From NCBI GenBank assembly GCA_964643885.1, contig CAZXUI010000004.1:1-64000 (forward strand): a DNA stretch of 64,000 nucleotides, in the 5' to 3' direction. The DNA is from CAADGL01 sp964643885 (GTDB taxonomy: Bacteria > Planctomycetota > Phycisphaerae > UBA1845 > Fen-1342). Both the position numbers and the translations under genes were made by a program. Positions 9,805 through 17,485 of this stretch are shown here, one piece after another. Under the pieces are notes generated by a model, which searched no databases, was not told the DNA's origin, and saw only the letters and a program-made list of their open reading frames with translations. Every line of letters starts with the position of its first letter. Position 1 is the stretch's first letter.

Positions 9805-10239
9805 ATGAGCGCCGCCAGCCAGTCCCGCTTCCGTGAACCGCTGACGCAGCTCGTCCAGGACCTGACCTACTGGATTAGCACCGTGGAGCGCGTTGGCCTG
9901 CGCCGGCGGGGCGAGGGGCGGGATGATGCCGATCGAGACGTCCGCGCATCCGACGAGTTGGAGCGATTCCGCGAGCCAGCGAAGGCCATCATCATCTGGC
10001 TCGAACTGTGCGGCCGCGATGCCGACGCGGCGGAAGTCGATGGTGCGATGACCGCCTTGCGGGACACCGCGCGACGCTTCGACACCGGCGAACTGAAACC
10101 CCTCTTTGATGAATGCGCCGACGAGCACCTGTCGCCCCTCGACATGCTGATCCAAGCTGCATCGGAGACAGCCAGCCGGCTGGAAGACCTCGACGCCGAC
10201 ATCCCTTCCGACGTTTGGCAGGGCTTCGGTGATGCGTGA
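9805..10239 (+). CDS. Unknown acidic helical protein of the integrative element
   Basis: A 144-residue protein starting at ATG 9805, after GGCGAGGATGAG. It is acidic and mainly helical (for example QLVQDLTYWISTVERVGL). No catalytic motif, signal peptide or membrane segment is seen and I do not recognise the family. Its stop overlaps the start of the next gene by 8 bases, so the two are translationally coupled. The overlap and the location at the head of the replication cluster suggest an accessory or regulatory protein of the element, which is inference only. Confidence 0.55.
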   Translation: MSAASQSRFREPLTQLVQDLTYWISTVERVGLRRRGEGRDDADRDVRASDELERFREPAKAIIIWLELCGRDADAAEVDGAMTALRDTARRFDTGELKPLFDECADEHLSPLDMLIQAASETASRLEDLDADIPSDVWQGFGDA

Positions 10240-10996
10240 ACCTTTCCCGGACCACGTTCGCCGCTCGCTAGAAGCCTGCCGCCAGAACCCGGCGCGCGAC
10301 GTGCTCTCGTCGCTCGGATGGGCACAGTTGCGTGAGGACTGCGGCGAACTGACGGTCGAACTCGACACCCTGGGGCACCACCCGATCGCCCAGCGTGTCG
10401 ATCGCGATTACGCACGGCTGCACGAGCAGTTGCGAAACGCGACTGCGGCGGGGTGGACGCGGAATCGTCTGCTGCTCGAGGACGCGGCCGAGGAGCTCGC
10501 CAGCACGCTCGCTGCGCTTCATCGGTTTCGCGAGAGAATCGTCGCCGGCCGCGTGGTTCCGGCTGGCACGGCTTCGGGCGTCGAGGCGGCGGCGGCGGCC
10601 GCGATCCTCGCAGAAACCGACATCGCCGCCATGCCAGAACTCGATCATGCCGGCGACCCGACTCCCGATCCGTACGACACGCGTAAGGCGGTCTGGTTCG
10701 GCAAGCGCATCTACCTGGGCAACGACGGCCAGGTCAGCCGGCTGTTTTGGTTATTGGCCAAGCCCGTGGGCGCGGCACACAGTGCGCTGGAAGTCCAGCG
10801 GGCCATCGAGGGGGTCGATGTCGATCGCGATCGCAGCCTGCAGGTGGCGAAAAAGGCCGAGCAGCGCATGCGCAAGGCGTTCAGCAAGCTGCGCGCGGCG
10901 CTGGAGGAAGCCGGGCTGGACGACCACGTTGTGATCGTGCGCGGCGGGCCGCAGGACGACCGCGAGTACTCGATGGTCTGGCGCTACGCGCGCTGA
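10232..10996 (+). CDS. Unknown protein with C-terminal winged-helix-like domain
   Basis: A 254-residue protein. ATG 10232 overlaps the previous gene; GTG 10229 is an alternative. The N-terminal two thirds are helical with no motif. From about residue 150 the pattern KRIYLGNDGQVSRLFWLLA followed by a basic helix and RKAFSKLRAALEEAG resembles the winged-helix arrangement of OmpR-type DNA-binding domains, so it may bind DNA. It belongs to the same coupled pair as the upstream gene. Function is unknown; a transcription or replication regulator of the element is the simplest guess. Confidence 0.55.
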   Translation: MREPFPDHVRRSLEACRQNPARDVLSSLGWAQLREDCGELTVELDTLGHHPIAQRVDRDYARLHEQLRNATAAGWTRNRLLLEDAAEELASTLAALHRFRERIVAGRVVPAGTASGVEAAAAAAILAETDIAAMPELDHAGDPTPDPYDTRKAVWFGKRIYLGNDGQVSRLFWLLAKPVGAAHSALEVQRAIEGVDVDRDRSLQVAKKAEQRMRKAFSKLRAALEEAGLDDHVVIVRGGPQDDREYSMVWRYAR

Positions 10997-11258
10997 TTCG
11001 GGCCGGCACCCAGCGACAGGCGCCCGCCGCGAGAGCGCAGGGGCCAAGGCAAACGGGCGTGGCGGCCATCGAGGCGGCGGCGCACCGTCTGCCGCGAGCA
11101 AATTCCTCATCGGTCGGATGCGAAAGCAGCCGCTCAACTCTCCAGCCTGATTCCCGCGAAAAGGTCACAGCGTTCCTCCGGATTGTTCACGGAGTTCCCC
11201 ACATAGACAGGTAGGGGGCCGCGGCGGCGGCGACCGCCGACGTGTGGAGGAATCCGTG

Positions 11259-11465
11259 ATGCAATTGCTGTCCGTGTCCGAAGTTGCGAGGCGGTTGGGG
11301 GCGAACCCCGAGGACGTGTCCGACCAGTTCTATCGCCGCCGGCTGGGCGACGACCTGTGTCCGATCGTGGCCGGCCGCCGGCTGATCCCCGAGGACTACG
11401 TCGAAATCATCGAAATGGCGTTGAAACGCGCCGGTCGTCCGGTGGCTACAGGGCGAAGGAACTGA
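11259..11465 (+). CDS. Small MerR/excisionase-like helix-turn-helix protein
   Basis: A 68-residue protein. ATG 11259 is chosen because GTGGAGG lies 8 bases upstream; GTG 11244 would put the ribosome site inside the gene. The start MQLLSVSEVARRLGANPEDV is the first helix-turn-helix pattern of MerR-like and excisionase DNA-binding proteins, followed by GRRLIPEDYVEIIEMAL, the usual recognition wing and helix. It opens the replication operon of the element (small gene, then primase-helicase). It may act as excisionase or as an operon regulator. The fold is fairly sure, the role is not. Confidence 0.7.
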   Translation: MQLLSVSEVARRLGANPEDVSDQFYRRRLGDDLCPIVAGRRLIPEDYVEIIEMALKRAGRPVATGRRN

Positions 11466-11490
11466 CGCAGATTACATGGAGGGTAGCACG

Positions 11491-11661
11491 ATGGAGCGTG
11501 CGAAACAGGACGCGACGGAACGCGTCGGGCAGTTCGAGTTGTCCGTGGCGGCCGCGCCGCCGACGCCGGAAGCGGAACAGCGCTGGCAGCAGCGGGCCGA
11601 GGCCTTGCTGAACTGGCTGCTCAGCGAGTGGGACCGTGAGCAGCGGAAGGAGGCGGCGTGA
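11491..11661 (+). CDS. Small helical protein upstream of the primase-helicase
   Basis: A 56-residue protein. ATG 11491 follows GGAGGG by 7 bases; ATG 11476 is less well placed. The C-terminal half (QRWQQRAEALLNWLLSEWDR) is an amphipathic helix rich in Trp and Leu. Its stop codon TGA overlaps the ATG of the primase-helicase gene (TGATG), so the two are translationally coupled. Function unknown; a partner or regulator of the replication protein is an inference from coupling. Confidence 0.5.
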   Translation: MERAKQDATERVGQFELSVAAAPPTPEAEQRWQQRAEALLNWLLSEWDREQRKEAA

Positions 11662-13748
11662 TGGACACGATCCCCATCCGCCGCTTCGTCGAGCTGCTAT
11701 TTCAACCCGGGGACGTATTCGAGGTCCGCGCCCCGGATTGCCGTGAGCGCCGAGACGCGCGCTACGCCTTCACCTGTTCAGGCTACTTCACCTACGAGAC
11801 GCTCGACGCAGCGGTAGCCGCAATCGCGGAACTGGATCGGTCGGGCACTGCGCCGGGCATCTACGTGACGATGAATCCTGTCGCGCCGGTGCTGCTGGCC
11901 AGGGCCGCCAACCGGATCAAGCTGCGGGCACGCGAGACGACGCAGGACAAGGACGTCGTGCGTCGCCGCTGGTTGCTGATCGACGTGGACCCGGTCCGCC
12001 CCGCCGGCGTCAGTTCAACCGACGCCGAGCTGGCGCTGGTGCTTGAGCGCGCCCGCGCCGTCGTCGAATACCTGACCTCGGACGGATGGCCTGCGCCGAT
12101 CTTGGCCATGTCGGGCAACGGCTACCACCTGCTGTACCGCGTCGATCTGCCAGCCGATGACGGCGGCCTCGTAAGGGCCGTCCTCGCCGCGCTGGCGGAC
12201 CGATTCAGCGATGAAACCGTCGCAGTTGACCGTTCCGTCCACAACGCCGCGCGGATCGTGAAGGTCGCCGGCACGGTCTCGCGCAAGGGCGACGACCTGC
12301 GCGGCGTGCCCGGGCTGGAAGATCGCCCGCATCGCCGCGCCGAAATCATTGCCGCACCCGACGAGATCGAAGCCGTCCCCGAGGAACGCCTACGGGCCGT
12401 AGTCGAGGTCAACGGCGGTCCGGGCAACGCGCCGCGGGCGAACGTGGCGGCCCCCGTGGCCAACGCGAGCGACGACAACGGCCGGTTCGACTGCACCCCG
12501 GCGGGCGTCCGGGCCTGGCTCGAGGCCCACGGCGTGGCGGTCAAGGGCGAGCGCCGCAACGGCGACAAGACGCTGCTGTTGCTTGAGCGCTGTCCGATCA
12601 ACCCCGATATCGTCTCGACCGGCGGCTCTGACATCGCCGTGCTCGTCGGCGATGACGGCAAGCTGGCCTACTGCAACAAGCACAATCGCGGGCAGGCGTA
12701 CACGTGGCACGACCTGCGCCGGGCGCTTGATCCAGTTTACGAACCACTCGGAAGCGACGATGGCGGCGTCGATCTGTCCCACCTCGTCGCCGCGAGCCCA
12801 TCGCTCGCAGCGTCGAGTTCTCCGGCCAACCCGCCGCGCTGGCCGGAGCCCAGGACAATCGCCGAGTTCGACTGCCCCAACTCGCTGGATTGGATCTGGC
12901 AGGGCTGGGTCGCGGTCGCGCACATCACGGCGCTGGTCGCCAAGTGGAAAGCCGGCAAGACCACGCTGCTCCATCATCTGCTCTGTGCCCGCGAGCAGGG
13001 CGGCGACATCGCCGGGGCCGTCACGCCAGGATTGACGCTGGTCATCAGCGAGGAGCACCCGACCCTGTGGCGGATGCGCTCGGTCAATAAGACCATCGCC
13101 GGGCACGTCCGGTTCATCTGCCTGCCCCTGGTGACCAGCGTCCGGGAATGGTTGGATTTCACGGCGCACGTCGCCGGGCTCGTCGTGCGGGATTCCTACT
13201 CGCTGGTGGTCTATGACACGCTCCCCGGCATCGCCCCGCTGCAAGACGAAAACGCCAACAGCCAGATGCTGGCGTTCCTGCGGCCGCTGCTGCGCCTCAA
13301 GGACGTCGGCACGGGCACGCTGCTGATCACGCACCCGCCGAAGGGGCACACCGGCGACGATTTCAATGTTCGCGGCGCGTCCGCGCTCATGGGCTTCGCC
13401 GACCAGCTCGTGGCCCTCAAGCGCCCCGAGGGTGACCCGGATAGCACGCAGCGCGTTCTGAAGTGCATCGGCCGCCTGGGCGAGCCGATCGAACAGACCA
13501 TCGAGCTGCGCGGCAGCGAGTACGTCACGCTCGGCAGCAAACTCGACATCGAACGCGCCGGCCGGCACGCGGCGCTGCAAGCCATTCTGCCGCCGGAGCC
13601 GCCGGGGCTGACCGTGGAAGAGATCATCGCCAGGTGGCCGGCGAGCGAGAAGGCACCGGCCGAGCGCACGCTGCGCCGATTCATGGCGAACTGGCTCAAC
13701 AAGGATGGGGCCGGCACGAAGGACGACCCGGTTCGGTACTGGTGGTGA
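11661..13748 (+). CDS. Primase-helicase replication protein (AEP-like plus RecA-fold ATPase)
   Basis: A 695-residue protein. ATG 11661 follows AAGGAGG and overlaps the upstream stop. The N-terminal half has the marks of an archaeo-eukaryotic-type primase: LLIDVDPV near residue 107 (metal-binding Asp pair), GNGYHLLYRVDLP near 153, and VHNAARIVKVAGTVSRKGD near 195. The C-terminal half is a RecA/RepA-type ATPase with an atypical P-loop, AKWKAGKTTLLHH near 426, a Walker B strand LVVYDTLPG near 520, and LLITHPPKG. This pairing is typical of self-replicating plasmids, phages and integrative elements, where it primes and unwinds element DNA. Which helicase subfamily is uncertain. Confidence 0.8.
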   Translation: MDTIPIRRFVELLFQPGDVFEVRAPDCRERRDARYAFTCSGYFTYETLDAAVAAIAELDRSGTAPGIYVTMNPVAPVLLARAANRIKLRARETTQDKDVVRRRWLLIDVDPVRPAGVSSTDAELALVLERARAVVEYLTSDGWPAPILAMSGNGYHLLYRVDLPADDGGLVRAVLAALADRFSDETVAVDRSVHNAARIVKVAGTVSRKGDDLRGVPGLEDRPHRRAEIIAAPDEIEAVPEERLRAVVEVNGGPGNAPRANVAAPVANASDDNGRFDCTPAGVRAWLEAHGVAVKGERRNGDKTLLLLERCPINPDIVSTGGSDIAVLVGDDGKLAYCNKHNRGQAYTWHDLRRALDPVYEPLGSDDGGVDLSHLVAASPSLAASSSPANPPRWPEPRTIAEFDCPNSLDWIWQGWVAVAHITALVAKWKAGKTTLLHHLLCAREQGGDIAGAVTPGLTLVISEEHPTLWRMRSVNKTIAGHVRFICLPLVTSVREWLDFTAHVAGLVVRDSYSLVVYDTLPGIAPLQDENANSQMLAFLRPLLRLKDVGTGTLLITHPPKGHTGDDFNVRGASALMGFADQLVALKRPEGDPDSTQRVLKCIGRLGEPIEQTIELRGSEYVTLGSKLDIERAGRHAALQAILPPEPPGLTVEEIIARWPASEKAPAERTLRRFMANWLNKDGAGTKDDPVRYWW

Positions 13749-14222
13749 GGCATGAAAGCGGTTGCGGACAAAATGGCGGACACGGTGCTTACCAGCACTA
13801 CTAGCGTGCCTGTCAACCATTTTGGGTTTGACGGGCACGGGCCTACAAGATGGTTACGATCCGAAGGTCCGGATAATTGGTTGACAGGCACGCCCCTACT
13901 CTTGAGAGTAATGGGTTTGTCCGTAATCGGTTCCGGACGAAAGGCTGCCAAGTCTGCCAAAGTTCGCCATGTCTGCCACTCCGGGGGCGTGGCAGCCTTC
14001 GCGACGGTGTTCGCCGTCGCCAACAAACAAAAACGTGGCGCCCGACCGTTCCCACCGCCATCGGTGGCCCATCCGGGCGGGAGGGAACCGTCGGCACGGG
14101 TGAAACGCGCCGCGCTCGTGAGCATGTTCCAATCAATAGGTACTTGGAAACCGCCGTCCGAGAAAATGCCCGCGGAACGAGTCGGCACCGTTCTCTGAGT
14201 TTGTTTGGTACAGGATTTTTCG
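13749..14222. other. Intergenic region with inverted repeats, candidate origin region
   Basis: About 470 bases between the primase-helicase gene and the Phd-like gene. A frame at 13752-14198 is open but lacks a ribosome site and crosses the inverted repeat, so I do not call it. The region holds the nested palindromes at 13804-13893. Location next to a primase gene makes an origin possible, but no iterons are obvious. Confidence 0.4.
13804..13893. repeat. Nested inverted repeats
   Basis: GCGTGCCTGTCAACCA at 13804-13819 is matched by its exact complement at 13878-13893, 58 bases apart. Between them TTGACGGGCAC at 13828-13838 forms a second, 11-base hairpin with the left arm, with one G-U pair. 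There is no T-run after either arm, so a terminator is unlikely. A related TTGACGGGCACG, preceded by TTTTGGGTTTG as here, occurs after the RHS gene at about 8627-8653. This suggests a dispersed REP-like element or a protein-binding site. Confidence 0.7.
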
Positions 14223-14468
14223 ATGGCCGATAACGGCGACATTTTCGGCATGCCAATCAGCCACGTGCGGGCCATCCTCGGCTACGCCTGCCGCGAGGTC
14301 GCGCTCACGGGGCGGCCCCTCGGCATCCGGCGCTACCGCGCGATGGACGTGGTGATCGTGCCGCTGGCCGAGTGGCAACGGCTCAAGCGGCTGGAAGCCG
14401 AACTGGCGGCAACCGAAGAGACACCCCAGCCGCAGGGCCAGGGTGCTTGTGAAACGGAGGGATGTTGA
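14223..14468 (+). CDS. Small Phd/YefM-like protein
   Basis: An 81-residue protein starting at ATG 14223 (a TTG at 14205 is possible but unneeded). The order of elements, PISHVRAILGYACREVALTG, then RPLGIRRYRAMDVVIVPLAE, then WQRLKRLEAEL, mirrors Phd/YefM-type antitoxin DNA-binding domains (a short N-terminal strand-helix, a beta hairpin with basic residues, and a final helix). No partner toxin gene is visible directly downstream; the next gene is on the opposite strand. It could be an orphan antitoxin or a DNA-binding regulator of the element. The assignment rests on pattern only. Confidence 0.45.
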   Translation: MADNGDIFGMPISHVRAILGYACREVALTGRPLGIRRYRAMDVVIVPLAEWQRLKRLEAELAATEETPQPQGQGACETEGC

Positions 14469-14476
14469 TGACGGTG

Positions 14477-14788
14477 CTACCCGTTGATAGCGAACAGCCC
14501 GCGGTCGGTCTTGCGGAACCGCGACGCCTTGCCCTTGGCGGCGATCTCTCTGATCACGGCCGCGTAGATCGTGGCCCACGGCGTCTTGCCGCCGCTCTTC
14601 CAGAGGCCGCGCTCGATCATCGTGTTCACGAGCTCGCGCGCCCGCATCGGCTGGCCCGCATCGGCCAGGACCTTGGCGGCCGCATCCGGCCCGCTGAGCG
14701 GCTTGTCGTCGGCCGGCGTCTTCGCCTCCTTCGCGGCCTTCGAGGTCTTGGCGGCCTTCGCCGCCTTCTTCGTGCTCTTCTTGCTCAT
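14477..14788 (-). CDS. HARE-HTH domain protein
   Basis: A 103-residue protein on the reverse strand. ATG 14788 is chosen because GGAG lies 8 bases upstream; the frame extends upstream to 14848 without support. The N-terminus is a lysine/alanine tail (MSKKSTKKAAKAAKTSKAAK), which would bind DNA non-specifically. The C-terminal 70 residues match the HB1/ASXL/restriction-endonuclease winged helix: SGPDAAAKVLADAGQPMRAR, WATIYAAVIREIAAKG and FRKTDRGLFAING. In bacteria this domain occurs in restriction enzymes, sigma/delta factors and small stand-alone proteins, including in mobile elements. It converges on the Phd-like gene and is divergent from the recombinase. Confidence 0.8.
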   Translation of the reverse strand: MSKKSTKKAAKAAKTSKAAKEAKTPADDKPLSGPDAAAKVLADAGQPMRARELVNTMIERGLWKSGGKTPWATIYAAVIREIAAKGKASRFRKTDRGLFAING

Positions 14789-15033
14789 CGCTGTTCTCCA
14801 GCATGCGTTTCCGCGTTCGCCCAGGCACGCGCCCGGGCGGCTCGCCATGCGAGCGGGCAGTCAGTTACCTCGACGGGCGGGCAAAGCAAGCGGATTCGGG
14901 CCGAATTCCGGTCAGAAAGCGCGGTGGCGTTGACGCAGATTTCGGCCCAGATTCCGGGCCAACATGCCTTGATGTTTCGGCCCCGTTGAGCGAAGGGTCA
15001 GTGGGTCCCCGTGGCCCGGAAGGAGCGTGAAAC

Positions 15034-16845
15034 ATGAGCGCCAAAAAGATGATCCGAGCCGTCGGCTACGCCCGCCGTTCGACCGACATGCAGGAACGCT
15101 CGATCCCCGACCAGCAGGCCCACGTCGAGAAGTGGGCCGCCTCGAACGGCTACCGCATCCTGCGCTGGCTGATCGATGACGCGGTCTCGGGCACGAGCAC
15201 GAAGGGCCGGGCGGCGTTCGAGCGCCTGCTGCACGAGGCCGAGAACGGCCGCGACTTCGACGCCGTGCTGTGCTACGACATCCCCCGCTTCAGTCGCGGC
15301 GGCACGTACGAGACCGGCTACCACCTGCACCGTCTGAAGCTCGCCAGCGTCGAGGTCGTCTTCACCGCCGAGAGCATCCCCGAAGGCGATGAAGGCGAGT
15401 TGGTCGCCGGCGTGAAGTCCTGGCAGGCCAGGCAGTACTCGGTGCGGCTCTCGCGCGACTGCATCCGCGGGACCATCTCGCACATCATGCAGAAGCGCTG
15501 CGCCCCGGGCGGCAAGCCGCCCTACGGGTACGACAAGCAGCACTGCACCGCCGCCGGCCAGGTCCTGCGAACGTTCCGCTGGCTGCCCGACGGGCGCAAG
15601 CAGGAATTCGGCCCAGACGGCAAGCTCATCCGCGTGCTGGCGGCCGACGAGACGGTCAAGAAGGCCAAGAGCGACGTGGTGCGCTACATCCCCAGCGCGT
15701 CGGATCGCGTGGCGGTCGTGAAACGCATCTTCGAGCAGTGCGCCGCGGGCTACGGCTACCACTACATCGCCGCCCGGCTCAACGAGGACGGCGTCGCCAG
15801 CAGCACGGGCGTGCCGTGGAACGCCAACGAAATCCGCCGCATGCTGGAAAACCCGGCCTACCGCGGCGCGGTTGCATGGAACCGCCGCACGCTCGGCAAG
15901 CTATACGGCGTCGCCGGCGACGGGACGCTGCGGACCAAGCGCGGCAAGGGCGACCGCAGGAACGCCGAAGAGGACTGGTTTGTTGTCGAGGATGCTCACG
16001 AGCCGCTCGTGACGCCCGCGCTGTTCCGCCGCGCCCGGGCGGCCGTCGCCGGTCGCCGCGAACAGGGCGGCCTGGCCCGTCCGACCAACCGCTCGCTGCT
16101 CTCGGGCTTGATCGTCTGCGGCCACTGCCGCCAGAGCTTCCTCCAGAAGCACGTCAACTCGATCAGCGGCGGCCAGCCCGTCCGCTACCGCTACTACACC
16201 GATGGCGGCTACAACCGGGGCGGCAAGACCGTCTGCGCGCTAACCAACATCCCCGCCGATGCGCTCGACCGCTGGGTGGTCGAGAAAGTCCGCCATGTCC
16301 TGCTCGGTGACCACGCGGGCGTGGACGCGGCCGTGGACGCGTTCGTCCGCGCGGTCCGTTCCCGCGGGGCAGGCGACGATGGTGGCAGCGCGCTGGTTGG
16401 CGTCGAACGCGAACTGGACGCGGTCAACCGCCGGATCAAGGCCACGGTCGCCATGATCGCGGACCCCACGTTCGACGGCTTGGATGAGTTGCGTCAGACG
16501 CTGGCCGACCTGAAGGCCCGCCGCGACGCGCTACAAAGCCGGCTGGTGGACGCCCGCGGCGCGACCGCCACGCCGCTCGCCGAACGCGAGCTGCGCGCGT
16601 GGGCCACGGACCGCTTCCGCCGGTTTGACCGGCTCGTTGATCCTCGCCGCGCCACGCCCGAGGCGCGCAACCTGATCCACGCCTACGTCGATCGCATCGA
16701 GATCGACCCCCACGCCCGTCGCGGCGTCCTGTACCTGCCCGCCGACGCCTTCGCCTGCCTGCAGCGCGACTTCTCCACACGCCTGACGCTCGGAGATCCG
16801 AGACGAAGGCCCCACGGACGACGTAGAGCGCGCACGCTCCGGTAG
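15034..16845 (+). CDS. Large serine recombinase (integrase of the element)
   Basis: A 603-residue site-specific recombinase with ATG 15034 after GGAGCG. The resolvase domain at residues 1-150 has the nucleophile Ser16 in YARRSTDMQ, the DAVLCYDIPRFSRG block, and the catalytic arginines. The recombinase domain, about 170-330, includes GGKPPYGYD and NPAYRGAVAWNRR. A zinc ribbon begins at CGHC near residue 363 with later cysteines, followed by a coiled coil at about 430-510. The length fits large serine integrases that join attP to attB without host factors. It lies at the right end of the mobile genes, next to the chromosomal repeat array and prfB, so one attachment site should be close by. No duplicated core could be found by eye. 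Confidence 0.93.
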   Translation: MSAKKMIRAVGYARRSTDMQERSIPDQQAHVEKWAASNGYRILRWLIDDAVSGTSTKGRAAFERLLHEAENGRDFDAVLCYDIPRFSRGGTYETGYHLHRLKLASVEVVFTAESIPEGDEGELVAGVKSWQARQYSVRLSRDCIRGTISHIMQKRCAPGGKPPYGYDKQHCTAAGQVLRTFRWLPDGRKQEFGPDGKLIRVLAADETVKKAKSDVVRYIPSASDRVAVVKRIFEQCAAGYGYHYIAARLNEDGVASSTGVPWNANEIRRMLENPAYRGAVAWNRRTLGKLYGVAGDGTLRTKRGKGDRRNAEEDWFVVEDAHEPLVTPALFRRARAAVAGRREQGGLARPTNRSLLSGLIVCGHCRQSFLQKHVNSISGGQPVRYRYYTDGGYNRGGKTVCALTNIPADALDRWVVEKVRHVLLGDHAGVDAAVDAFVRAVRSRGAGDDGGSALVGVERELDAVNRRIKATVAMIADPTFDGLDELRQTLADLKARRDALQSRLVDARGATATPLAERELRAWATDRFRRFDRLVDPRRATPEARNLIHAYVDRIEIDPHARRGVLYLPADAFACLQRDFSTRLTLGDPRRRPHGRRRARTLR

Positions 16846-16884
16846 ACGGAGCCGGCGTCCACGCCCCCCGGCCGGGATGCGCCG

Positions 16885-17264
16885 GAAATACGACAGGTCA
16901 TAGACCTGTCCTCCAAGGCGGCCAGCGTCCGGAAGGCGACAGGTCGGAGACCTGTCTTCCAAGGCGGCCAGCGCCCGGAAGGCGACAGGTCGGAGACCTG
17001 TCTTCCAAGGCGNNNNNNNNNNNNNNNNNNNNNNNNNNNNNNNNNNNNNNNNNNNNNNNNNNNNNNNNNNNNNNNNNNNNNNNNNNNNNNNNNNNNNNNN
17101 NNNNNNNNNNNNAGACCTGTCTTCCAAGGCGGCCAGCGCCCGGAAGGCGACAGGTCGGAGACCTGTCCTCCAAGGCGGCCAGCGCCCGGAAGGCGACAGG
17201 TCGGAGACCTGTCTTCCAAGGCGGCCAGCGCCCGGAAGGCGACACGTCGGAGACCTGTCTTCCA
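16885..17264. repeat. 46-bp tandem repeat array with palindromic core, interrupted by gap
   Basis: Copies start at 16885 (47 bp, diverged), 16932, 16978 (cut by the gap), then a partial copy at 17113, and copies at 17143, 17189 and 17235 (decayed). Each full unit is 46 bp and holds the dyad ACAGGTCGGAGACCTGT, with 7-base arms and a 3-base loop. The first copy keeps both arms but has loop ATA. The array fills the space between the recombinase gene and prfB. True copy number is unknown because of the 100-N gap. Confidence 0.95.
17013..17112. other. Assembly gap of 100 N
   Basis: Exactly 100 ambiguous bases inside the 46-bp array. The round number marks a scaffold gap of unknown real length, caused by collapse of the tandem repeat. 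Open frames that cross it are meaningless. Confidence 0.99.
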
Positions 17265-17485
17265 GACCGGCCGGAGGCCGGTCCCCCACCGCGCGCGGCG
17301 ACCGGCGAGGGCTTGCCCGCAGGCAGATTGGCCGTAGCATACGGGTGGATCACCCTCGCGGCGGTGAGAGCGCGGCGTCCGGCCGCGGCCGGACGCCGCG
17401 AGGGCCGCGAGTGCGTCACCGTCCGGCCGGAGCCGGGCGTTGCGATTCGCGGCAAGAAGACGGCCCGGCCGTCCGGAAGAGTGTG

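Noticed and set aside
13752..14198. Possible 148-residue protein after the primase-helicase gene
   Set aside because: No ribosome site, it reads through the nested inverted repeat, and the sequence has no coherent domain.
16885..17264. CRISPR array
   Set aside because: The units are tandem without unique spacers; the whole 46 bp repeats, and no cas gene is near.
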